Shown here piece by piece: positions 31,916-44,700 of a stretch of DNA of 64,000 nt. The notes under the pieces are model-generated. The model had not been told where the DNA came from. It worked only from the letters and a program-made list of their open reading frames with translations, and did no database searches. The position numbers were made by a program, and so were the translations under genes. Numbering within the stretch: position 1 is the first letter of the stretch; each line of letters begins with the position of its first letter. The stretch spans positions 124,229 through 188,228 of the forward strand of contig VZSF01008202.1 of the NCBI GenBank assembly GCA_013398295.1. Reading direction: 5' to 3'. This stretch comes from Chionis minor. Taxonomy: Eukaryota > Chordata > Aves > Charadriiformes > Chionididae.

Positions 31916-33469
31916 CCCATTTACAGGTAAAACCAGAACAGGTAACAAGGCTTTCCCAGTCGGAACAGTTCAGGCACTGTCAAATTCCCTGGCAACAAAC
32001 TCCTTGAGACAAATTCCCTAGAAACAAACGGCCAGTCTGTTTGACGTGTTCAAAACCTGCCTCCTGCAAACCCCATCCAACCCAGGATGGATGAAGCTCC
32101 AAAGGCACGAAGCTCCAAGGGATGCATGAGGCTTGTGTTGATCCACAGTGAGTTTGACAGTACCCACGGATGGCGTCAGAGGGGCTTTTTTATAAAGGGT
32201 AAAGTTCAAATAATTTCTAGAATGGGCATGATGAGAAAATCCTTTGTAATTATGTCTCTCTACGGGAGATGGGGAACTAGTCAATGCATCCAAATGAAGG
32301 CCAAGATGCTATTTATCTCAGCCTACATTGCCTGTGTGATCTGAAATGCCTCCCAGCCTGCGAACAGGAGAAACTGGGAAAACGTGCCGAGAAGAGAAGG
32401 CAACCGATCGCTTTTTTAACATGATTTTCCAGCTTCATCCCAGATTACCCAACGAGGTTCCCAAAACATGATCATCTGAGGCAAGGCCAGGGAATGAATG
32501 AAGACTCATCTCGATCGAGAGGTCAGCTCATCCCTTGTGCTCCATGCAAAGCGCGGCTGGTGGAGGCAGCGACAGACAGAGCTGAGGCAACTGCAGGCTT
32601 GGTAACGTGGGAACAGGTCTGAGAACTCCCGAAGAGCAGACCCATGAAACCGAGCAGCTGCTGGAAGTAAAAGCCCTAAATGCATTTAAAGACGCAGTGA
32701 AAACCCACGGCAGAGCAGGACATTAGATCCAGACCTCCCTGCTCTTAACAGCTTTCAACTGGAAGCTCCAACTGGACAACGCCTGAACGGGATTAATCCT
32801 GGAAGACGGTCTGAAAGCCACTTTCAGCACATGCCTAAAAGAAGCACAAGCTGCTCTACAAAGGCTCTATCTTTTCCTCATCACTGCAGGATCCCAGCAT
32901 CTCCCAGCAGTGTATTAAACAGCACGATTGCCATTTATCATGCGACATTTTTCCTGTAGCTAAAGGGAAAAGTAGTATCTGGCAGAAAATGCCCTTTTGT
33001 TAAGTGGTATTTTTCTTCTCAGTATAGAGCAGCATTGCTTGCACTTTGAACAGTGCAAGGTAGAACTTACAATGGTCCTTGGCTGCTTGAGGCCAAGGCT
33101 ATATTGATACTGCTTATACAGAGGGAACTGGGAGCAGCCGTGAGCACAGCCTGTTCCCTGGTGTGTCCATCTCCTGTTCCCACAAGGCTGTGCCAGCTGC
33201 CCTGCGAGGTGCTGGCACAGCGCTGGGGACAGCCTGGCCAGCGGTGCCTGGCAGCGGAACGTAGCTGCAGAAGAGCGGAGTTTGCTGCTGGGGAGCAGGG
33301 GGACACCCTGAGTGCCACATGCTCCTGATGGTGTCCCCTGCTGTGTCTCTGCTCATGCTCGCGGCTGTAACCTGGGCAGCCAGACGGTCTGTGCTTGTTC
33401 CATGGGAAGATCAGAAAAAAACACCTAAAATACATTGACTGACTCTGGTTTTGGACCTAATGCTCAGCC
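31916..33469. other. Unique sequence, no gene recognised
   Basis: About 1.55 kb. Frames at 32018-32293 (minus), 33053-33328 (plus) and 33067-33435 (minus) show no domain. Confidence 0.5.
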
Positions 33470-34211
33470 CATCATAGAATCATAGAATGATTTAGGTGGG
33501 AAGGGACCTTAAAGCTCATCCAGTTCCACCCCCCTGCCCTGGGCAGGGACACCTCCCACCACACCAGGTTGCTCCAAGCCTCGTCCAACCTGGCCTTGAA
33601 CCTCCAGGGATGGGGCAGCCACAGCTTCTCTGGACAACCTGTTCCAGTGCCTCACTGTCCTCATGGTGAAAATTTTTTTCTTGATATCTAATCTAAACAT
33701 ACCTTGTTCCATTCTAAAACCATTATTACCCTTTGTCCTATCACTACATGCCCTTTTAAAAAGTTCCTTTCCAGATTTCTTGTAGGCCCCCTTCAGACAC
33801 TGGCAGGGGCTGGAAGGTCTCCCCGGAGCCTTCTCTTCTCCCGGCTGAACCCCCCCAGCTCTCCCAGCCTGTCCTCCCAGCAGAGGGGCTCCAGCCCTCC
33901 CAGCATCTCCGGGGCCTCCTCCGGCCCCGCTCCAACAGCTCCGTGTCCTTCTGCTGTTGGGACCCCCGGAGCTGGAGGCAGTATTCCAGGTGGGGTCTCC
34001 CCCGAGCGGAGCAGAGGGGCAGAATCCCCCCCCCGGCCCTGCTGCCCCCGCTGTGGGGATGCAGCCCAGGGGCCGGGGGCGTTCTGGGCTGCCAGCGCAC
34101 GGTGCCGGCTCCTGGGGAGCTTCTCCCCCCCCAACACCCCCAAGTCCCTCTCCCGGGGGCTGCTCTCCAGCCATTCTCCACCCAGCCTGGAGTTGTGCTT
34201 TGGATTGCCCC
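33470..34211 (-). mobile_element. CR1, GC-rich subfamily, antisense, possible mosaic
   Basis: Plus-strand reading starts with ATCATAGAATCATAGAATGA tail repeats. The 3' 160 bases and the 5' 280 bases (33800-34075) closely match the plus-strand copy at 60729-61320. The middle (33629-33791) is AT-rich and divergent from it (coding for LFKRACSDRTKGNNGFRMEQ-type peptide). The distal end reaches the segment before the CR1 RT C-terminus. A 235-aa minus frame (33509-34216) spans much of it. Confidence 0.93.
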
Positions 34212-34932
34212 AACACTGTTTCTGAGCATCATGCTCAGGACTGGGACTTCACAGTCCAAGCTTCCTAGTCCAGCGGAAGATGAGGGATTTTTTGGGAAAC
34301 CTTTAATTTGTTGCTCACCCAAGGATGACAGCAGGCAACCAGGGAGAAGTGTGCCCTGTGTTCAGTGCCCTAAAGCTATCGCTTTGTTCTCAGGAGAAGG
34401 GAACAGACTAGAGGTTGAAGTTCACCTTCAAGCTATGTTGGTTTGTCTTTCTCTTTTCAAAGGAAGGCTCCTGAGGAGAGCTAATGTCCTTTATTAGACC
34501 AACAACCTTCTTTTCAGCCTCTCCTTGGACAATGGGACTGACGCTGTGCTACTGAAAAGCAGCCTCATACAAACCAGAGGAGGCTTCCCCCCTCTGCCTC
34601 TGGATTGTGGCTTCCAGAGTAAAAATGCCTGAACACAGGAGAAAAGAGGAAACAAGATAAACTGTATAATCCCACTTCAAAGGCTCTTTCAGCTGAGTTG
34701 CACTGGATGGGAAGAGCGAATAGCTGCATTTTAACTGTTTGTAGGGTGGGTTACACCCTGCCTGGCAGCCGGGGCGGAGGGAGCAGAGCTGCAGTGTGTC
34801 CTTACTTCCAAAGTCAGCTCCTGAAGCAGCCATCCTCCTGGAATTCTTTCTTCTTTCCTTGACTGCATGTTAACGACACAATCTTTAGTCTCCTGCTGAA
34901 AGCAGCATCCTCCCTTTGGCCTATAACCTCTA
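34212..34932. other. Unique sequence, no gene recognised
   Basis: About 0.7 kb between two CR1 pieces; nothing recognised. Confidence 0.5.
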
Positions 34933-35012
34933 AGTTTTGGCATAGGTTTATGGTTGGACTCGATGATCTTGAAGGTCTCTTCCAACCCAACTGATTCTAT
35001 GATTCTGTGATT
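34933..35012 (+). mobile_element. Very short CR1 3' tip
   Basis: About 80 bases: AGTTTTGGCATAGGTTTATG, then GAAGGTCTCTTCCAACCCAA, then GATTCTATGATTCTGTGATT. It matches the 3' end of the 21247/51005 subfamily with an abrupt 5' cut. Confidence 0.9.
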
Positions 35013-38000
35013 TCACTCTGGGAGATACAAGAGGAGAATGCTATGTAGGAATTAACAGCTTTTCCAAATATGATGCTGCTAAAAGCTTTTGAAGAGACAC
35101 AGGGAAAGATTTATATTTCGGTGTCTGACAAACCTAAGAAAGGATGTGTCTGCTAGAACTGTGCTTCCACCATGCTTTCATTTCAGCTGGAAGAAAAATA
35201 AATGGTGCTTTCCAAAGAAAAAAAAGTAGCGAAAGAAGGAGGTTAAGCACTACGAGTTTTATATTCTCAATGAGAATGACCAAAGATTATCCATCAAAAT
35301 GGGTTTTTTTGCGTGCAAGTGGGGCTTTTTATGCTAAAAAGAAAGTTCACAAAATGTGAGTTGTACCCAAGCAAAGGGTTTTTTCTGAAAATGAAAAGCC
35401 ATTTGTTGGCTGAAAAGTGGTGTTTGGGAGCCAAAAAGCTGCTGAATTTTTGATGGGGAATCAGTATTTTCAGTGAATAAACCATAACCAAAAAAGCAAA
35501 ACAACCAAACAAAAAAAAAGCCCAAATCCTTATCAGAGCAAAGGTATAATGTACGAAGAACAGGCAGGGGGGGAAAAAAATCAAAAAAATATACAAATAT
35601 CCTCAAATTCTAGATCAGTTCCTTCCACAAGGAACTAATTTAACAGAAGGCAATTGAAAAAAAGGCAGGAATACAGCCCCTAGCAGCCTCTCTGCACCCC
35701 CTAAACCACCTCTGCACTCCCACCTTCCCTTGATGAGAGTGAGCAGCGATCTCTGCGTCTGGTGCAAAACTGGCAGACCATCTGCATCAGGACAGGCCCC
35801 CTTTCCACTGCCGTCTCTTCACAGGAGACAGATGCCAAGACAAATGGCATTCACCTTGCCTTGGCTAAGGCCAGAATCCAGTTTCTCACCAAGAAAGATG
35901 AGCTCTGCAGCAGAGGCAGGGGTCTGGCACTGAGCGTCACCTCACTGCGAGAGGGACTGTCACCAGGGGCTATTTTGCATCCTCTTTCGTTGCTGTCTTA
36001 AGCAAAGCTGTGCTGAGATGTGGCTGATGTGTCACAGTTTTGCCTCAGTGATGCAAAGCCAAAATGGCCTAAAGCAAATTTTGCTGAGCATGATGGAAAC
36101 TAATTCTCCAGCCTGGCTGATCGGGACTGCACTGACAACCACCAGGAACCGTGATACAGGAGGTAAATTACTAATAAATGGCAACCAAATGGGCATCAGG
36201 GAGGCCATAAGGCCACTTGCTATTATTTATCACTTGTATTGCAGCACCACCTATGTGTCCCTGACACAGAGCACAACTCTGTGGCATCAGGTCCTGAAGA
36301 ACCACAAAATACAAAGGGTGTTTTGGGTGTGTTGTAGGTCAAGATCAAAATATGCCAATGCAAAAGTACACGTGAGCTAGGAGCTTGGCTGAATTGCTAA
36401 CCTGAGCACCATGCCATTGGAAACGGCCTGTATCACTCTTGACTTCCAACATCCACGTAGGTGTCCCCTCGGTCTTATGTCACGACTGACAGCCTTGTGC
36501 CAGTATCTCGATCTCAAATGGCACCGTTTGGGCAACTCAATCAAGCCCGAGATTTTCTTTGGCTGTGGTGTTAGCTTAGACACCAGATATGCCTCTTTGC
36601 GTATCACCTGTGGGTGCTGAACCCATCTCTTCTGCCCCAAGTTTCTAAAAGGACATACAAAAGCAGATACATGAAGGTTCAGTTCTTCTCAACTGGATTT
36701 GAGGATTGGGAGCATCTGAATAAATGCCAGAGACAGACACACACACACAGAGGAGTGTGTTTCATCTCTTTCTGAAAATGACACCTGTATCTAGACAGAG
36801 GGATTGTGTTCTGTTGTCCATTGCCTGAATTCAGTGACCACCAGGGAACCTGGGACAACTCGCTCATTTGGAGGCATGCTGTAGATACATTAAGTCCCTG
36901 AGATAAATCCCATCCCTTGGAAATTCAGACAGAGGGATGGAAAGGATCAAAGCCACGATGGAATAATGGAGTGGAATATTGATAAGCTTGTACTTGTCAA
37001 CTCAGTATAAGCAGCCTCAGCCTTCCACATTTCATTCAGATTTTCTAACATCCCTTTTTTTTTAGAAAGGAACTGGACAAATACATCAACCCAAAAGATC
37101 TGGATCCATCCATTAAATAGAAAAGTAAGAGTCAATTCAGTCAGTTCTCCATAAAGAAGAGGAGGAAACTTTGAAAGTTAAGTATTATCCCAATTATGAT
37201 GTTCTAAACCTTATTCTGGAGATGGTATTAATTGTAATTCAATTGCTCTAATGCTGGGCAGCAGCCAATGCTGTAATGGACTTTAAAGACAAAGTAGCTG
37301 CTCTGTTGTGTAAGCAATACTGGCGATGCAAATTGTCCTAATGGTATAGTGGTTAACCAGGACGCTGGACACCTCAAGGAATGATTTTACCCTTACAGGG
37401 AGTTTTAACCTTACAGAAGCTGTTTAGAAGGCAGCAGCACTGGAAAGAAGGTCCCTCAACTGAGGCAGCTTTGAAAGGTCAGCAGGAAAGCCAAGGTGTT
37501 CCCGACAGAGGAAGGGAGAAGGACAGAGGATAGCTAGTTGATTTTCAAGAAGAAGATTGTTTAACAGCATGAATATCAAGGCAGAGAAGCAAAGATGCCT
37601 CTAAGCGCACAGAGAACTGTTTGGATAGAGTTCTTCCAGCTCACCAGTATTCTCATTCATGCAAAGAAGCAGAATAAGCATCTTTCATGGTCAACCTGCT
37701 TCTGGTGTGTCAGAGAGGGCAGGGGAGCACTGGAAGCAGTGTGTCCTCCGAGCAGCTCTCAGAACTCAGCTGGGGAATGGTTTGGAGTCACTGCAGAGAG
37801 GGATGCACCGTCAGCCCCACCTCCAGGTGTCCAAGGCTGGGAGAAGTCAGTGAACACCCTGGAAGTTGAACGCATTGAGAGATGTGCCAGCATTAGGGAG
37901 GAGAAACCTGCAGCCAAGAGTATGGAGAAAGCATTGATCCTGTTCCACTCAAATAAAAATGTATTTGGACGTGGATAAGGCATCTAGCATTGCTTCACAG

Positions 38001-41000
38001 CAACTATGCTTCTGTTCTTTGGCAAATGAAGCCCTTAAAGGGCAATGATGGAACAAACTGTGCTCCTAGGGCAAGAATATTAAATGTGAGCCAGATCATG
38101 GCTCACACTACAAGTCTCTACCCATGCCTGGGAAACGATCAGCTTTAGCTAATGAGCTGTTTGCAAGACATCAGAAACAAAGGTAAACAAATGTAAATAC
38201 TGGCCTCAAGCTACAGCTTGTAGTGAGACATTTTGTATCTGCACTCCCAGACTATGAAAGACAGATCTACGGTTATAAGTGATCACTATAAACTTCAAGC
38301 TTAAGTCCCAAAGTTAGGTTTTCTCTCCTCTTCATAAAGCCTGCCAGTTTAAACCTATTTTACAGCTTCTGCTTGATCTGTACTTCAGCTATGCTCTCTC
38401 TGCGTTTTTTCATTACTTGGCATTACTTATTAAATTCTTTGTGTGAGCAAAATTCCAACTGGAACTGAACTGTGATTCCCTGACTGCAGGGTATTGTGCT
38501 TGGTTATAAACTATAAAAGGAGGCACATTGAATAAATGCCTGTGATTCTGAAATTCTAAGAATAGAAAGGAGGAACTCTGGGCAGAGCAGACCTATGAGA
38601 TGTGATGATTCTTCCTCAAGGTTTTTCCAATAGCTCCATGAATAGCACATAGGATTAGGACATAAAAGCCCTAAAGAAAATCACTGCTCTGGCCTAGGAA
38701 GAATAGGGACTCGAACTAAACTCTGTCATTGCAGGTGAAAGATAAAGCACTGAAAAGTTATCTCACTGCTCCGAATTACTAGACAGGTGCTTCTCTTAGC
38801 AAAAATCCATTAAATATGAGACTCCAAGGCCGGTGGTCTCAAATCTGCTATCATGTGGTCCCATTTATAGCCACGATGACACTGATTCAAAACCCCTTCC
38901 CGGATTCCCTACAACTGATTTTATTGCCAATTTGCCCATGAGCAGAGAACATATAGTTTTTTAACTGCGTGTGCACCAGCCTGTGGTGCTATTCCCTCCA
39001 CACAGCCCAGAGGGGCTGATTTCTCCCTGCTTTCTCTGGCACAAGGTAGGTAGGATCTGATCTGACCTGGTGAAGTCCCCTACAGCTAATCAAAGCCACG
39101 GGAGCATAATAAGGTGATTAGAACTGTCAGAAGAAGGGCGATAGTTCCGCAAGGAGCAGTACCTGGAGCCCAGAGACGACAGGGAGGATGCTGCAATGGG
39201 CAGACAGGTCATCCAAGTCCCCACGCCGTTGAGAGGGAATGCAGGGTTGGGCCAGACCTCATCACCTCTGTTTTTCACAGTCCCCGGGCTTTGATTAGAA
39301 ACTGTTATAAAGGAGATTGAAAATTGTAGGCATCTCCACTGGAGTCAATCTTCTTAAAATGGCTTAGGCTCTTCAAACGCCGTTTATTTGCACAGGATTA
39401 GTCTAAACATACAGTGTGAGGGGAAACAGGGTTTGCTCTGCTAACACTGATGCTTAGGCCTGCGTGTATGGGATGTACTGGAAATCAGTAATCACCCTGG
39501 ACTCCAAATTACTGAGCATCTCACAGCTCCAGAGGACATTCACTGTCTTCTGTAATGGTGGCTTTCCTCCATTAGCGTAATGGATGGATGCCTGAAGTAA
39601 CCAAGGTGTCCCTATTCCAGTCACTAGGACACTGGTAGAATCAGCACGGGAGGTTCCTGCGGGTTCTGAAGTGACCAGGGAAGTCTTATTTTCTTTGAGA
39701 GGATAGAAGAGCTAAATATCTATATATAGCTAAATATCTAATACAGATGGATATAAATAGCAAATGAAGCATGCAAAAATAGGGATTTGTAAGTCACGAA
39801 GCAGAAAGGACTACACATTTCATGGAAACAGTTGCATTTTTTCTGCCTTCTGTTTTGTTTTTTTTCCATTTCATTATCTCTGCTGATTAGCCTTTTCCGT
39901 GGGAGGCACAGAATGACTGGGCTTGAAGGCTCAAGTCCTGTTCATCTCAGCATCGACTCAGACTGGACAAGAGGCTGGAAACTGGTTTTGTCCCTACTTG
40001 ACCTATTTTGTATGCACAGGACCTATACCTGCAGATCTCCTCTTGGTATTCTTAATTACCCTGAAGGATTCCAGACTAGAAAGAGAGGGGTTTGTTTATT
40101 TTGCTCTGCTGAGAAATCCGCCTTCCTGTAGTATTTTTAATCAACTTGCTCCTAGAAGTGCTTTGGCCCAAAGTCAGGCCCAGAAGACATGAGGTAGAGG
40201 AATCCTCGTAGAGGAACGAGCTGCAAGTTCAGTGGTGGCGAAGGGATCACCTGAGGGACACCTTCACTGCAAACAGCTGAACTAAGAGATGTGAAATTCT
40301 TCCTCAACTTTTATGTTTGTAATCTAAAATTATGTTGCTGAAGAGAGTCTGATTTATGTGTCTAGAAGGGAACATGCTTATCATTTTCCAGTACCTTTCA
40401 GAAGCACCTGAGATGAAGCAAGGAACAAACAACACTGCTATATCAGAAGAATTAAATTGTCTCTTTATTTTAAAGCGTCAGAGTAAAATTAGCAGGCTCT
40501 GAAATTTCACTGCTGCAAAGAGATTGGTTTCTTTAAATCTCACAAAGATAATCTGGATAACACATTTTTTAAGGATACAAAGTCATCTAGTTTCATTTCC
40601 TACTCACTGGCGGGAAAAATATGTTTTTAAATGGAAAATTATCCATTTCAAATGGAATCTGGATATAAAGGCCAGTTAAGCCCCTTCAGAAGTAATCAAA
40701 CCCATATTATTGTCAACTCTTTTTAAAGAGACATTTCTACAATAATTTCTGAGTGATATTCTTTATCCCTCTCTTGTCGCAAAGCCCTTCCTTCTATTGC
40801 TAGAAACTGTGAGTTTTGTGAGTTATGACGGTTCTTTGCTGGGTGTTCTATGAGATAAATGCATAGCCCTGTGCATGCTGCAATATCTTAGTGGAATCAT
40901 TTCTATACAGGTGGCACATTCAGCGTTGTGTAATGTCTTTCAAACCAACCTCATACGGATGGAGCTCTCATAAATCATGGACTGGGTTATTACCCTGGTT

Positions 41001-41256
41001 CCTTTCATAAGGTAGTTCAACCACTCCACATGACAGAGAGCCCACAGAATAACCTGAGCTCTTCCTCTCTGCTTTCCAAGGCTTTTCCTCCCCCCTTCCC
41101 ACAGCAGTGCACAACAGACAGAAGCGGCGACATCTTAGCTTCTTGTGGATTTGGGATGCTTGAAGAACAAGGCCAAGAGGAGAGAAGGCAAATTTTCCTA
41201 CTAGGGGAGAATTAAAGCTGTGGTAGGTCTCTATGCTGTGGCTGGTAATGGATGCA
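35013..41256. other. 6.2-kb unique block, no gene recognised
   Basis: No exon or interspersed repeat is recognised. It contains an A-rich stretch (35481-35520), a short (AC)n (36737-36749), a possible degenerate tRNA-like hairpin (37335-37363) and an 18-bp-spaced repeat of GCTAAATATCTA (39711-39742). The 120-aa frame at 36018-36380 and the 127-aa frame at 37595-37978 have no domain. Confidence 0.45.
35481..35520. repeat. A-rich low-complexity tract
   Basis: A run dominated by A with interspersed C (CAAAACAACCAAACAAAAAA). No upstream retrocopy body is recognised. Confidence 0.7.
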
Positions 41257-41726
41257 GAATCATAGAATGATAGAATGGTTGAGGTTGGAAGGGACCTTGC
41301 AGATCATGGAGTTCCAACCCCCCTGCCATAGGCAGGGACACCTCCCACTAGACCAGGTTGCCCAAGGCCACCTCCAGCCTGGCCTTGAACACCTCCAGGG
41401 ATGGGGCCTCAACAACCTCTCTGGGCAACCTGTTCCAGTGCCCCACCACCCTCAAAGTCAACAATGTCTTCCTCATGTTTAATTTAAACCTGCCCTCTTC
41501 CAGCTTAAAGCCATTCACCCTCGTCCTGTCACTCCATGCCCTAGTAAAAAGTCCTTCCCCTGCTCTCCTGTAGCCCCTTTAGGTACTGGGAGGCCGCAAT
41601 AAGGTCTCCCCAGAGCCTTCTCTTCTCCAGGCTGAACAGCCCCAACTCTTTGAGCCTCTCCTCATGGGAGAGGTGCTCCAGCCCTCGGACCATCCTTGTG
41701 GCTCTCCTCTGGACACGCTCCAGCAG
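41257..41726 (-). mobile_element. CR1 fragment, antisense
   Basis: Starts on the plus strand with AGAATCATAGAATGATAGAA and GGTTGAGGTTGG. The minus frame 41541-41837 keeps [20 protein letters not shown] and [15 protein letters not shown], the ORF2 C-terminus. It ends abruptly at CACGCTCCAGCAG. It is the same subfamily as, and very similar to, the copy at 4161-4685, with scattered differences such as a tryptophan in LRGDL. Confidence 0.94.
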
Positions 41727-44700
41727 AAATCCAGGAAAACTCTGCAGCTTGACAAACCAATAATAATTTCCAAGGAAGAGCCCTCCAAAAACCTCCTCAG
41801 CTTTCCTCAGCCTCCTTAAAGCTCCCTCCTCCTCCAATGCCTGCGAGGCTCAGCAGTTGCTCGGTGCCAGTCGTTAGTATCGGAGTTCTGACTGAGCAGG
41901 ATAGCAAAAAAGGAGTCTCCAGATGACAAAACCATTGACTCGAAGCGCCTCTAATACCTCTTAATGGCCTAGTTCCTCCCATCACCTTCTCCCTCACAGA
42001 AATAACAACTGTCAATCAGCATTAACATGATACCTACCGCCAAGAAAAAACAGTCTAGCGAATGAGTAAGTTGCCCATCTCTGAGGTGCTCTGAGCTGTC
42101 AGAGGGAAGGACAGGTCTTTGGTGTGACAGCAGCACTCCCATTGCTAAGGCAAAGCTAAACCCAGTGATTCTGACTGGACGTGCCCAGTGGTTCAGCTGC
42201 TGCTGCTGCAATCTTGTCGAGATTTCGTCAGGAGGAACAAGCCGTTTCATTCTGCTCTTCTCCTTCTGCCTTGTCAGAGATGGAGAGAAGGTTCCCTTCT
42301 TCCCTGGAGGAACCGCCTCTAAGGTACCTGTCTCATCTTACTGGAGCAGCAAAATCCCTGCTGTTTGCAACCACTCTTTCCCATAAAAGGCATTCTCATC
42401 TGTATTTTTCCGAAGTGCAGGGTAACCCTCAGACGCCCAAATCTTCCTGACGTATTTGTTTTCCCGTAGCTGTCTGCTTAAACATCTGGAGGCCTCCAGC
42501 ATCAGTTTCCAGAGAGTCTCATATCAGAGAATGTCAGACCTTCTTGTTTCCACGTTTCTGCTAAATAAAAAGCCATCAGGTAGCAACTAGAGTTTCCAGG
42601 GATAACGCCCTCAAATGTATTAATACAAAATCCAGATCAGAGTCTGATTCAATACCTTTCACTTTTGATAGGGAGTGGGTATTACGTTAAGTGGAGGTAA
42701 ATTCACTTGGTCTGCTCTTTAACTTGGAGCAAATGAGGAGTCATCCACCGAAGGTTATGTGGCTACAGTGTAGGCATCTCAGCTGGACCCAGCCTTGTTA
42801 ACAGTGCCACGTCGTCACTGGAGATGTTGTCAGTATGGTCAGCTCCACCTACAAAAGCCAAGTCAGAGAACCCCGTGCGCTGTGTTCTCCATGAGGAACT
42901 CCAGCCCTTAAAATTCCAAGGTTGGTTCTTCACAGATTTGTGACTTTTGTTCCCCGTTTCCCCGCTATCTTTTTTCACTCAGTCTGAGACATGCTTTTCA
43001 TTCTACCTACAGCGCAAAATTCTTCATATTTCTTCACTGCAGTTTCTCTATTAATTCTCCTGCTTGAAACAGCAGAAACCTGCTGCAAACAGAAAGTGCT
43101 TCAAAATGATCTGGTGTCAGGAAAAAAGCTTCCTCCTACCATGTTCCTTCCCAAGAGAGCCTAAGTACAGCAGGTCTTTTGAAGGATGCGGAAGGGATCT
43201 CATCCTCCACATAGTCGATGCTCAGAGGGTGGCCGAGGGAACACAGACTTTATCAAATAGATATCAAATACAGACTTTAGCAAATCACACCAGCACCTAG
43301 GACCACCCGTCACAGCTGCAGTGGTGTGTGCTGGGGTGGCACCCTGCTATCTCCTTACACCATACTGGGACACAACTGACCTTCTACCACCATGGAGTTA
43401 CGCTGACTGCCACGTAGCATGGCATTTGCTGGGCTAAGGAATGGGAAGAAAGAAGGCAATTTTGCTCTGCTTCCCGAATTGACCCAATTACAGCCCGATC
43501 TGGATGCCTGCATTCTGCGTTAAATACACCCTCAAGCGCTGCTGAGATAAGAGCAACGTCTTCCAGAGGGCATAGATGGGGAATGAGCTGCGATGGTTTC
43601 TAATCAGTGACCATTACATTGGCTTGATTACCTATGGATAAAGCCTCTTCAGTCCCTGGCCTCGAAGCTGAAAGAAAAGTCAGAGATGACCTTTAAAAGC
43701 TGAGTTGAGATTACAGTAATTGGGCAATAATATGAAACAGCAAATACGAGTCAAAATGATCCCTTTGACTTCAGCGAGAGGAGCAGCTAATGCATTTGGG
43801 AGTGTTCTCATTATTTCCACTTGGCATCAAGATTTTAACTACATCTGCTCAACACGTTAGGCCGTTAAGTGGATCACTCTTTCATACAAGGGAGTAACAT
43901 CACCTGTGAACAAGAGCAAATCAGTGTGATTGAAGCAACCAGATGTCTGGAGTTCTGTGATTAGAGCTGAATAAATAACTGATGTTTCAGTTCACTGACC
44001 AAAACCCCCAAAATGGGAAAAAATACTTGGGTTTTTTTCTTCCTTTCTTTTTTTTTTCCTGGTATGTTAAGCTCTTCAGCAAAATTTCTTTCAGGTCAAA
44101 TGAAATATTTGGTATTGTCTGCAATGAAATATTTCATCTGGCTTTCAAATTGGCAGCTTCATTGCTTGCTTTTTGTTTTCTCATGTATGAATGGGAGGAC
44201 CTTGGACACAACCCACTCAAAATATTGTTTAGAAAAGGCTGAACTGGGAAGTTTCAACTTTTAAGTTTCTTTTCACTCAAATGAATTTAACACAAATGTG
44301 CAAATGTTAATCATTCCAATTCCTGAATTGTTACCAAACAAAACACTTGAGCTATGCACTTCTCTCTGTTCTTTGCCTTTGTTTTTGTCTGATCTCTGTT
44401 AAATTTCCAAATGATTTCTAGATGAGGGGTTTCAACTCAGGGCATATTGCCATGCCAAACATTCTGAAGGAGTGATACAAACCAGACAAACATCAGGTCC
44501 CCATCACATGGTGCCTGGAATCCAGACATCTTTGCTTCACCTCCGCTTGTCCTGCAGCTTAATCTGACTGAAAGAGCCTCAATAAGTATTAAGATCCTCC
44601 AACACTACCCCACCTGCCCCTGGCCATTGGCAGGCAGCTGGACAGATCAACTGCCAACTCTTAAAGCGTCTTTTCAACTCCAAATCTTAGTAGAGTCTCT

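Noticed and set aside
33509..34216. 235-aa frame as a novel proline/glycine-rich protein
   Set aside because: It lies entirely inside a CR1 copy; the same peptide recurs in the CR1 at 60.7 kb.
38500..38545. TATAAAAGG followed by AATAAA as an LTR or promoter
   Set aside because: No paired LTR, no terminal TG/CA boundaries and no internal retroviral sequence; short motifs of this kind are common by chance.
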